A stretch of DNA of 64,000 nt from Branchiostoma floridae (Eukaryota; Chordata; Leptocardii; Amphioxiformes; Branchiostomatidae): assembly GCF_000003815.2 (NCBI RefSeq), contig NC_049990.1, forward strand, positions 5,651,451 through 5,715,450, written 5' to 3'. The position numbers and the translations under genes were made by a program. Below, in pieces: positions 55,495-64,000 of the stretch (its first letter is position 1; every line of letters begins with the position of its first letter). A model generated the notes under the pieces. It did not search any database and was not told the DNA's origin. It saw nothing but the letters and a program-made list of their open reading frames with translations.

Positions 55495-56529
55495 CTTGAA
55501 TAGAAAATGACACAGAAAGAGTTGTCTCTTTCCACTATCTCAGCAAGGACGATATAACGTTCTTGATCTCAGGAAACGAAGTGTAAAAAGTTTATAGTCA
55601 GCACATAGACTAGAGTAGTGACATGTTATATTGCCTCTTTGGAGATTACTTTGGATTCACTCCCACCTTCTGCTGAGAGATAGAAAAATGTTAACAGTTT
55701 GTGACATTTTTTCTTACCAAGTTTATTGATCAAAACTCAAAGCATAACCAATATTCTTAAGGTTACTTTAAGTTATTTGTCTGCAACACTGAATTGAAAG
55801 AAAAATGAAGACATAAGAAAAGTCGAATGATTCGAACCCGGCTCGGGCCCGGTTATTTCGGATGGGGATGTACAACGGGCGGCCACGTGTATGGGGAAGT
55901 TTTTCGTGTCAAGTGACAGCTTTACCATGTCAATCTTTATTGACAACGACAAAAGTACAGCGACTTTCGTAAGGTCTACATGTATAACAACTACTACACC
56001 GTGTCACCGTGTTTACCTACACCGTGGTGTGAAACGGACGGTCCCTAATACCGCTCACGCTTCGGTGTCCGCTGACTGGTGTGAGGGATGTGTGTTTGTA
56101 CAGGTAACCAAGGCGTTCCTGTCGTCTGAAAAAATCCTGTCAGACCGAAGTCCTCACCTGTCAAATACCGTCCACACACCGCCCTCTCCAGTCGCCAAAC
56201 CAAATATGAACTTTCTACTAGATCAATTTACTCTCTAAATTAACACCGATATTACCAGCTATTAATAGCGGGGGCCCCACTCCCTAACGATTGTTGGAGG
56301 ACGACTCCTCTTGTACAAGGTGTGCTCAAGTGTATTGTTCGCCCTAACCACTTTCACTTGCACTAATAGAATATCAAAATCGAATTTATGGCGCATTAGG
56401 TGTTCGCTTATACTCGAGGTACAAATGTACGTGTTTGTCGAACTCTCGAAACTCGTCATTTTTTTCGAGAACTGCATTTTTACAAAGAGGTTTTTCGTGT
56501 ATACGAAGATAATAACCTGTTTTAAAACG
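55495..56529. other. intergenic DNA with tRNA-like word and inverted repeat
   Basis: The word gattcgaacccggctcgggc at about 55830 resembles a B-box plus flank and is similar to one near 59909. TGTCAAT-cttt-ATTGACA at 55928-55945 is a perfect 7-bp inverted repeat. The 115-codon frame at 55891-56238 and the mirrored frames at 56262-56567 are unrecognisable. Confidence 0.4.
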
Positions 56530-56850
56530 CTGTCTGTTATTGTCTGTGAGTACATATAAACTCCCATATCTTAAGAGTTAAATGGGTTCAATATGACAGG
56601 ATATACGTGTACGGTTCATATCTAGGCCAGGACTAACATCCGAATCATTCATGAAATATAATACAGCCAATCAGGGTCTGAATGCGCGACGTTTTTGTCT
56701 ATGAGTACATATAAACTCCCATTTAAGAGCTAAATGAGTACCTATGTGTACAATATGAAAGGATATACGTGTATGGTTTATATCTACTAATATCCGAATC
56801 ATTCATAAAATGTACGGCTGACCGTTGCCTGAATGCGCGACGTTCGGCGT
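56530..56850. repeat. two-copy tandem repeat, ~160 bp
   Basis: gagtacatataaactccca, aggatatacgtgta-ggtt-atatct, tccgaatcattcat-aaat and ctgaatgcgcgacgtt recur in order from about 56548 and about 56704. Confidence 0.88.
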
Positions 56851-57024
56851 CCTTTGTGCGGGAACTGGTAGGTAATTACTCGGACACAAAGAAGCATGTG
56901 GGGACCGGGACAAAGGGACGGGACCTCATTACGCAACACCTTGTGTGGAGCGCTGTCACCTCCACGCAGGTGAGGGTCGACTCAAGCCAGGTGCACACGA
57001 CACCGGGACACTCTCACTTTTTAT
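56851..57024. other. short GC-balanced spacer
   Basis: Unique GC-balanced sequence between two duplications (rich in cac/gtg words such as CACGCAGGTGAGGG). Nothing specific recognised. Confidence 0.35.
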
Positions 57025-57400
57025 TAAGACTATCTCCGCTTTTTTTTACAACCTTAATTAAAGGCAACGTGTACCGACACTGTGATTTTAGTGGGGGGAG
57101 GGGAGATATTTTCTAGATAAAACAACACAGATGTGTTTGATTCATATTCTTCTCTTTTATTATTCTCACAATCTCTGACATAACGGCAAAAATGTATAAA
57201 CACCGGTACATTCTAACTTTACAAGTATCTCCGCTTTTTTTTACAACCTTAATTAAAGGCAATGTGTACCGACACTGTGATTTTAGAGAGAAAAGGAGGA
57301 GTGATATCTTCTACATAAAAAACTATTTAACAGATTATGCATCTAATTCATATCCTTCTCTTTTATTATTCTCACAATCACAGAGATAACGGCAAAAATA
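57025..57400. repeat. two-copy tandem repeat, ~200 bp
   Basis: tatctccgcttttttttaca, accttaattaaaggcaa-gtg, taccgacactgtgatttta, ttcatat-cttctcttttatt and ctcacaatc-cagaga-taacggcaaaaat recur in order. Identity is high over the first 60 bases. Confidence 0.92.
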
Positions 57401-58292
57401 GATGAATTTTGCTGGTATTATTCGTTAAAAACTAATAATGGTACCAATCAGTTCCATTGCAGAAAGATAGCCATCTAAATAATTCTGCTGTCATATAAAG
57501 TAATGATGTAGTCTTATATAGTTCTATTGCGTCTTCAGCTTCCGTGTTCCTACCTAGACACCAGTACCGTTGTGTTCTGTGACATATAGAGAAGAATTGG
57601 CCCTTACCCTTGACCTGGCCTTATAGCGTGTAATGAAGTGTTAATAAGGACGGTTTTCATAGACTAACAATGTCAATTGTACGTTTATATCTGAGAAATT
57701 TATAACCTTTTTAAACGTATTATATCTATATTAGCGTCTAGATCTTATACTTGGTGTAGTCAATTAGTCAATAGTTATTTCTTTTACAACGTCTGCAAGA
57801 TGAGATCGACTGAGGACAACGTACTATCACTTATCTTAAGGGCGGGGCATTTTTTGTGTAACAACATTTTAACACACACCTGGCTGCGTTAAAGCTTAGT
57901 TAGATTCGCCACTGACTTGTAAAAGTGCCGTTCTAGATAAGGAAGAGATACTTGTACCGTAGGGTAGGGGTTAAAAGGTACCCTGAACCGCTCAATAGCC
58001 CACTCTGCCACAGCAAATATTTGTTTAATGAGAAAGGCACACATGCACACACCTATGGAGATAGAGTGAGCACGGACATTCTTATTAATCTATATACAGC
58101 GTCACAAAAATCATCAAACAATTCTGCCTTCATTGTATATTGTTGTAAGCGACGTTCCAGGCAGTATAGGGCTGTACGGGAGAGATTTTTGAGATGTTAG
58201 GCGCTCTTTTGTATGGATTTACAATTTCATTCTTTTCAATGAATACGATTTTTCTCTCGTATTGTATAATGTTGTCACCAACGTTACATAGT

Positions 58293-58294
<2 letters not shown>
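57401..58294. other. AT-rich intergenic DNA
   Basis: No gene, RNA or repeat is recognised apart from short AT-rich words resembling the following stretch (ttgtat-ttgttgt). Confidence 0.4.

Positions 58295-58339
<45 letters not shown>
58295..58339. repeat. (TA)n microsatellite
   Basis: About 22 uninterrupted TA dinucleotides. The frames reading (YI)n across it are artefacts. Confidence 0.98.
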
Positions 58340-58342
<3 letters not shown>

Positions 58343-58739
58343 CTTGAATTTATTCACAATTATTCTTTTATCCTTCTATTTCTGAATATTTTCACAATTC
58401 TATTCTTTCAAATTATTAGACAAATCTGTTTATGCTGTCTTGTATATTGCTGTCACCAACAGATATGATAGGAATATAATGATGCACTACATTGTCACAA
58501 AGCCATTACTCAAGCAACTGGATATAATTTTGGAAACGGTCAGACTTTTCAGATAGTATCCGCAATATTTTGGCATATCTTATTACTTGGATGTCTAATA
58601 TTCATTGAAGATGCACTACATTGATTTCAGTAAATGTTAGACTCTCCTAAGAATAATTATCGAATATATCAACACACACGTCCCCGCTTTTAAGCCACCA
58701 GGTGAGGCAGGTTCGCTCAGGTGAGAGTAAACAACCTCC
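58340..58739. other. AT-rich spacer
   Basis: Short dispersed repeats (gatgcactacattg at about 58481 and 58609; tatattgctgtcaccaac echoing 58268) suggest a decayed duplication around the TA tract. No gene. Confidence 0.4.
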
Positions 58740-59150
58740 CGATCAAACCACCTGGAAGTTATCGGCTTTGCCTGTGTCACACCACAGAACATTGCATTCA
58801 AAAGTAAGGTTTTTCTCTGTTCCATCAAGGAGGTTTGAATAAGATTTATTATAAAATTGATTTAAATCTCCTTGGTTCTATAAAGAAAAATCCCAAACTC
58901 ACGAATTCACTTCAAATTAGGAAGACCACGTTGCTCCAAAAAAGTCTGCACGTATCTGTAGAGTATGGTTGTGAACTTTGGAAGCTATCGGCTTTGCGTG
59001 TGCCACAACGCAGAACATTGCATTCAAAATAACGTTTTTCTCTGTTCTATAAAAAAATCCCAAACTCACGAATCCAAATCATGACGAACACGTTGCCAAA
59101 ACTATGAATCAGTTCAGTTTAGTCTGGTTGTGAACTTCCGAAGCATTATA
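58740..59150. repeat. two-copy tandem repeat, ~230 bp
   Basis: ggaag-tatcggctttgc-tgtg, cacagaacattgcattcaaaa, gtttttctctgttc, atcccaaactcacgaat and gacca/cacgttgc recur in order from about 58751 and about 58979. Confidence 0.85.
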
Positions 59151-59544
59151 GGTTATCATTGTACAATACCAGTTGGAAAATTACGCCCAAACCAGACATG
59201 ATATTTCCGTAAGCGGTTTAGTAGCGTCTAATGCGGATTACGTACATATCTGCGGTCCACGTATCATGTGGTGTGTCCACGTATCATATCCTGTGGTTTA
59301 TACGTGTGAGCCGGCCACGTTTGAAGTGTTATTCGATTTGAGGACTTTATACCACAATTATGGGCTCAGGTCGCAAAGCCCGCGCAGGCTTAGCACCGTA
59401 AGCTAACTGATTATATGGGATGCCATGACATTATAATACGTGTCACAAAGCCCTCGACGCCGACACGACATGCCCAGGTACGTGGGGTGCAGTGACTCAC
59501 GGCAGAGCTCTGAAAGCCTTCGATGGTTCTGTTTGTGGTCAAAG
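59151..59544. other. intergenic DNA
   Basis: Nothing recognised; GC-balanced sequence with a doubled word ccacgtatcat (59258 and 59278). Confidence 0.35.
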
Positions 59545-59810
59545 TCATATGCTTTCCTTCATTCCTTCGTCTTTCAATCATTCATTCATCCATTCATTTC
59601 TTAATCCATTCACTCATTNNNNNNNNNNNNNNNNNNNNNNNNNNNNNNNNNNNNNNNNNNNNNNNNNNNNNNNNNNNNNNNNNNNNNNNNNNNNNNNNNN
59701 NNNNNNNNNNNNNNNNNNATCATTCTGTTTGTAATCAAAATCATTCCTTCGTCTATCATTCATTCATTCATCCATTCATTCATTAATCCATTCACTCACT
59801 CACTTACTTC
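59545..59810. repeat. CATT-type microsatellite with assembly gap
   Basis: Degenerate ATTC/CATT/CATC repeats occupy both sides of a run of exactly 100 N (59619-59718). The same words (tttgtaatcaaaatcattccttcgtct) occur on both sides, so the gap probably interrupts a longer or duplicated satellite. The gap length is likely a placeholder. Confidence 0.9.
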
Positions 59811-60289
59811 TGACGGATGACGAAGATATAGATAGAAAATATGAAAAAAATTCATTCAACTCATACTGAATTTAAGTTTTTAATGGTTCTTTACGGTCAA
59901 GATGACGAGGGTTCGAACCCCCCTCGGGCACGGTTTTTAGGGGGTTGCATTGTCCCTTTCGGTTGGGGACGTAAAATCGGTGGCGACCTTTTCATGAAGT
60001 GTGCCTCAGGTGTCAACGATAACTCTAGAACGCCTTAATGGATTGTCTTGATATTTGGTATGTTATTAGGCCTTGATAAGACCTCGAAATGATTAGATTT
60101 TGGGTCCCCCAGCGGCTTGTTACGGCACTGCATTGGAACTCCCAGTTTAAATATCTTGTTAAACGTAATCTTTGCAATGACCACTTCATTTTTAAAGAGA
60201 GACACACCAGACTAGTGCAGAGGTCAGAGACCAGAAGTTCATTACCCCTCCGTCTACTTCAAACCGTAACGGTTCATCTCGACTCCTGA
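59811..60289. other. intergenic DNA with tRNA-like B-box word
   Basis: The word GAGGGTTCGAACCCCCCTC at 59908-59926 matches a T-arm, followed by gggcacggttttt, ending in a Pol III-type T run. A matching A box and cloverleaf are not found upstream. It is probably a tRNA-derived SINE relic related to those near 55830 and 36064. Confidence 0.35.
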
Positions 60290-60770
60290 TATGAATCAGT
60301 AATTCAACAGACCCTTTATTACATGTTTACTCTCTGACAATACCTCCCAGCCAAATCGCCTGGCACAAGACAAAACTCCCAGACATACGATGTCAGCTCC
60401 GATTATTCCTGGACGTTATTTTTAGGTCCAAACGTCTTTGTGTAGCTGTGAGGACTTTATTTTTAGCAAGTTTTGAAATGAAATGTTTTATATTATAATT
60501 AACGTTTTGGTTATATGTGCACGCGTGTACTCAATCTTAGACATGAAGTGCGATGATAAATATAGACATACCCCCCATTAAGAGCGCTGTGTATATAGAT
60601 ACTGGGCGATACTTGGTGTCACTTTTCTATTGTTTCCATGTTTGCCATACCCTTATTTCACCTTATTGTTGTATCTCTCCTCGTGTCTATTGCTCTAGTT
60701 TTTACATTGTTGACTTTTGTTGTATCGAGTGTTTACTGTGATTTTGGCCGTCTTTGTTTAGGCAGTGTCG
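60290..60770. promoter_or_regulatory. possible small regulatory island
   Basis: Repeat-free patch at 60290-60510 with CAGTAATTCAAC, GACAATAC and CCGATTATTCC, grading into AT-rich DNA. Weak candidate only. Confidence 0.22.
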
Positions 60771-60974
60771 ATGGCACATTATATCGCACCGTTTGCACTC
60801 GGCTCTATCGGACCTGCTAACCTTGTCGCGACATCAATTATTGAAATTATCCATGATTGGATATATTTGCACGAGATTGATTTACGATCGGCAACTATTT
60901 ATTGGCTGAATTTGGTTCATAAATTAAGACTAGCGTCGCGATTACATGACCTGTTTCTGTTATCATTTGAATAA
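60771..60974 (+). other. unrecognised 67-codon ORF in island-like DNA
   Basis: ATG at 60771 opens a frame to TAA at 60972-60974, starting MAHYIAPFALGSIGP and ending LRLASRLHDLFLLSFE. I recognise no family. The hydrophobic/aliphatic mix lacks a clear signal peptide or membrane segment. The DNA is non-repetitive and dense in homeodomain/HOX-PBX-like words (ATTATCCATGATTGG, GATTGATTTACGATCGG, TTTATTGGC). It could be a small exon or a conserved regulatory element; the latter is favoured. Confidence 0.3.
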
Positions 60975-61320
60975 ATCAATCCGAGATATGGAATATCATT
61001 ATAACAATCTGTTATCTTCCTTTACACGTTTGTAATACGTCTTTTTCCTCACTTGAAAATACGAAAATTTTACACGTATAGGGATATGATAATGCTTGAT
61101 TTTCTATTCTCATTTTCCATTTTATGAAAATGGCAAAATTTGTCTGATTAAAAAGTTTCAGATAACAGTATTAATTTGTTTCTTTAGATTTATTACTAAA
61201 TGATAAAATTCTTATTTATCTTAGTCACAATTGTACCACATACTGGCAGTGCTTGGTATTTTTCTTTATTGACTTATAACATAAGATTAGTGTCGGTTGC
61301 CTCTTTAAAGTTTAAGGATT
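60975..61320. other. AT-rich spacer
   Basis: Featureless AT-rich DNA; nothing recognised. Confidence 0.45.
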
Positions 61321-61800
61321 TCCTCTCTCCTTATGACGTCATACAGTCCTCTTAAAGTCTCAAGAAAGAATGAGTCCATTGTTTTGTTGACATGTCACTA
61401 TGGCTCAGGGTGTAAGTGTTAAGATTTCTCTAACCACGCCAGGCACCCGCTCATGAGCCTTAAATTACCCTTAATAATTGTATCCCTCCCCTCCTGGGCA
61501 TAATGCCACGTTACCAGTCTTTTCTGTGGCCTTAGCACAACGGTCAAAATTTGAAAAGACGACGACCTAAATCTTTCTTACTCATCCCAAAATAAGTTCC
61601 AATCTCATTTAGTTTTCAATGAATCTACTAGAATCAAGAGAACTAGTGTTCTAAAATAGAAAATAGTATTGTTAATCTCTTAGAGATATGTGCTATGTGA
61701 AATAATACATTCGTGAATATCGTGAATTCTTATATTCATCTTTTTTGCTTCAGACCTGATGGCAGTGACGTCACTCAACGTTCAACCAATGAAATGAGAG
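61321..61800. promoter_or_regulatory. CRE and CCAAT sites, possible promoter
   Basis: TGACGTCA at 61334-61341 and GTGACGTCAC at 61765-61774 are full CRE palindromes. CCAAT follows the second at 61786-61790, a spacing typical of promoters. No adjoining gene is recognised on either strand, so this could serve a gene beyond the window or be an isolated element. Confidence 0.3.
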
Positions 61801-62110
61801 ATTGCATGTACCGGCATTTTTGACTTCAGCAAAAGAACTTCCAACGTAAGTTGATATATATCCTTTATACAAATATACACCTTGTACCCAATAAAAAAGA
61901 TCAATTCTCCCTCCACTTGGATGATAAACTGGCCGCGAAAAGTGTGCAAATAAAGAAATTGAAGTTGTAGATAAAAGTACGAGTAGTACATAGACAGCAA
62001 CATTTTAAGGAGGATTTTATAACTTTTTCCCAGTCTCCACTGCCATGTTAACAGGTTTCTGCGCCCATTCTCACTTGCGCGGGACTTTTCTGTCAGAAAA
62101 AAAACACATC
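61801..62110. other. intergenic DNA
   Basis: The 73-codon minus frame 61782-62003 is unrecognisable. The word tttcccagtctccactgccat at about 62026 recurs at 62494 (tttccctagcctccactgccat), a small dispersed duplication. Confidence 0.4.
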
Positions 62111-62340
62111 TTAAGGTGGTATCTCACTGCACTTTGGGCACCTGCGCGGCACTGCGGAGTTCTAAAGATATCACTTAAACTCATTTCATAGACAAAGAAT
62201 GATTTTTATTACGTTTTGTGTATTTCGTTGCCTTTCTAAGTCATACTTTTACGTATTACAAAAATAACACAACAGTGCCGCAGTGAATGAACCCCGAAGT
62301 CCCGGACCGGTGCCCCAAGTGTAGTGAGATACCACCTTTA
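62111..62340. mobile_element. MITE-like element with 30-bp inverted termini
   Basis: 62113-62142 (aaggtggtatctcact..) matches the reverse complement of 62309-62338 at 28 of 30 positions. If the ends are GGTGG (62115) and CCACC (62336), the flanks are TTAA and TTTA, suggesting a worn TTAA target duplication as in Kolobok or piggyBac-type MITEs. The interior is AT-rich without an ORF. Confidence 0.8.
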
Positions 62341-62368
62341 GTTTAGGCTTTACCTGGCGTGGTACTCG

Positions 62369-62451
62369 GTAATCTAGCATGTCAAATGACGGGCTCAGTC
62401 TCCCTCCCCCCGCAGGCTCGGATCTGTCTGCCTCCCCTACATGTCTACCCC
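62369..62451. repeat. 83-bp repeat, copy 1
   Basis: From gtaatctagcatgtcaaatg to catgtctacccc this segment is identical by eye to 62711-62793, 342 bp away. Flanking DNA between the copies is unrelated apart from the C-rich wording. Confidence 0.92.
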
Positions 62452-62710
62452 TTAAGTGTACAAGTATATAAAAGTAGTGGAGCAATACAACTTTTCCCTA
62501 GCCTCCACTGCCATTCAAACCGGTTTCCGTTACTCTCCAAGTTTTTTTAAACGTTTTTATCGAGCTTTCTATTCTGTACCGTTTTCTCCCTTCCTGGGAT
62601 AAGAGAACCTAGCCAACGTTGAAAATCGCGAACCAACGCAACGCCCCCCCCCCCCCCTTATAAAAAACAGCCCCATTCGAAGACTGCAACGTAGGGTAGC
62701 GTGGTTGTCA

Positions 62711-62793
62711 GTAATCTAGCATGTCAAATGACGGGCTCAGTCTCCCTCCCCCCGCAGGCTCGGATCTGTCTGCCTCCCCTACATGTCTACCCC
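62711..62793. repeat. 83-bp repeat, copy 2
   Basis: Second copy of the segment at 62369-62451, apparently without any mismatch. A C14 run lies just upstream at 62644-62657. Confidence 0.92.
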
Positions 62794-62872
62794 GTAATCT
62801 CACCGGGTTCACAAGTTCGCCGCGCCACGGATTCAAACCCAAAGCTGGTGGAAAATAAATGCACTTCTGCCA

Positions 62873-63155
62873 TTTTTTCGGATTTGTCGGAGTTTAGGCG
62901 GATCTAGCTCCCCACTTTGGAATATTTGGCGCTTTGGAAATGTCTTCATGGCACGATAGTGTTACAAAGTTTTCTTTAAAACATTGTGGTAAAGTCTAAC
63001 TAATATCTAGATTACAATTTCGAATTTTTTTCGGATTTGTCGGAGTTTAGGAGGATCTAGCTCTCCACTTTGGAATATTTGGCGCTTTGGAAATGTCTTC
63101 ATTGCACTATAGTACTACAAAGTTTACTTTTAAACATCGTCAAACTAATATCTAA
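62873..63155. repeat. two-copy tandem repeat, 153 bp
   Basis: ttttttcggatttgtcggag, tttagg-ggatctagct, cactttggaatatttggcgc, tttggaaatgtcttcat, gcac-atagt and tacaaagttt recur with a 153-bp offset. No gene. Confidence 0.9.
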
Positions 63156-64000
63156 AGTACAATTCAGAAGTAAGACCCTTTTGAGTGTAAATAGAATCTT
63201 AGTACCTCTATTACCTAAATGTTAATGTCATGTACTACTTTCTCTAGACTGTAAGCAAACTCATTGAAATTTGCCGCCATGTTCTTTTTTCTTAAAAATG
63301 AAATTGATATCTAGTCTTAATTCCATGACGAAAGCATGCCATAATCCCAGCAATTTCTGCGAGTATAATTTGCCATAATTGCGCTCTATGTTCAGCTGCA
63401 AGTCAATAACGTTATCCCTAAATTGTTGGTTGGTGCTGGAAGGCGGCAGAGGGACGGTGTCGTGGGTAATTCCTGGGGAGTGAGGCGGTGTGGCGTGTGC
63501 GTTACTTATCTCCCAACTCCCCCCAGGACCACAATTACAGTCTTGATACTGAGATTGCATATCTGTGCTTTAACGCAGAACGTGACTCCCATACAGCCGA
63601 ATACACGGCTTCAAAATCTGTGTTATTGGGTGGATCCAACGGTAGAGACCATGTAGTCGCTAATAAGCGTTTTACCTTCGCCAAGAACAGACTTCTTCGC
63701 AATGGATGATAATAACAACTTACATCATTCATATGTGAATACACAGACACCAGTTACTGGTATGGACAATATCAAATCAAACTTGTCTATTCTCCATAAT
63801 TAACTTTGACACAATACTAATACTCGTATTACAAATGCCTCATTCATACATTCACTTTGTCATCATATTTCCATCTTATAATCCATTTCGAACAAACCAT
63901 CCATGCGAGAGGTAATAAGCATTATGGATTTAGATGAAAATATTTTGTAAGTCCCAAAAAATGTACAAAGCTATAAAGACTGCTACTCCATTTTGATAAG
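63156..64000. other. intergenic DNA to window end
   Basis: A GC-richer patch at 63420-63540 carries overlapping frames on both strands (up to 99 codons), none recognisable. The rest is AT-rich. Nothing else is seen. Confidence 0.4.

Noticed and set aside
58130-58385. Mirror-image frames with Tyr-Ile repeats
   Set aside because: Direct translation of the (TA)n microsatellite.

Overview
This is eukaryotic, almost entirely non-coding DNA holding one confidently identified protein-coding gene: an intronless SoxB1 (Sox1/2/3-type) HMG-box transcription factor at 37783-38751 on the + strand. The protein has the SoxB1 HMG box, the group B extension after it, a VKTE sumoylation-type site and the conserved C-terminus ending in LSHM. 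The single-exon gene in a wide gene-poor interval, the AT-rich intergenic DNA, and the many short inverted-repeat elements and 90-380 bp tandem duplications fit an invertebrate deuterostome, most likely amphioxus (Branchiostoma). The species call is inference and was not tested by a search.

Layout. From 1 to about 26 kb there is no recognisable gene. AT-rich DNA alternates with tandem duplications (4.0-5.3, 21.4-21.9, 23.2-23.9 and 25.0-25.8 kb), a small transposon cluster (8.7-9.2 kb) and GC-balanced, repeat-free islands that look like candidate cis-regulatory DNA (about 3.2, 7.0, 9.3, 10.2, 13.6, 15.6-16.8, 17.2-17.9 and 22.4 kb). At 26756-26825 there is a 70-nt segment with exon-like splice signals and no recognised product. 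Nested non-autonomous elements lie at 26.9-28.8 kb, and further islands at 30.3-31.3 and 36.1-37.7 kb, the last running into the SoxB1 promoter.

Downstream of SoxB1 (3' UTR probably ending near 39.55 kb), islands continue at 40.5-42.3, 44.6-45.4 and 46.7-47.2 kb. The DNA then becomes dominated by duplications and by a nest of terminal-inverted-repeat elements (48.7 and 52.9-55.5 kb). A 100-base assembly gap (59619-59718) sits inside a CATT-type microsatellite. Between 60.3 and 61.8 kb there is more island-like DNA with a 67-codon ORF and two CRE sites, followed by another short inverted-repeat element and duplications to the end.

Working model: the window is the regulatory landscape of a developmental SoxB1 gene, in which clean islands (candidate enhancers) are separated by repeat-derived filler. 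The most interesting observations are the orphan exon 11 kb upstream, a family of hairpin elements that inserted into one another in both directions and carry flush direct repeats of differing length, and several unusually dense or symmetric motif clusters. Enhancer calls rest on sequence texture and motifs only.
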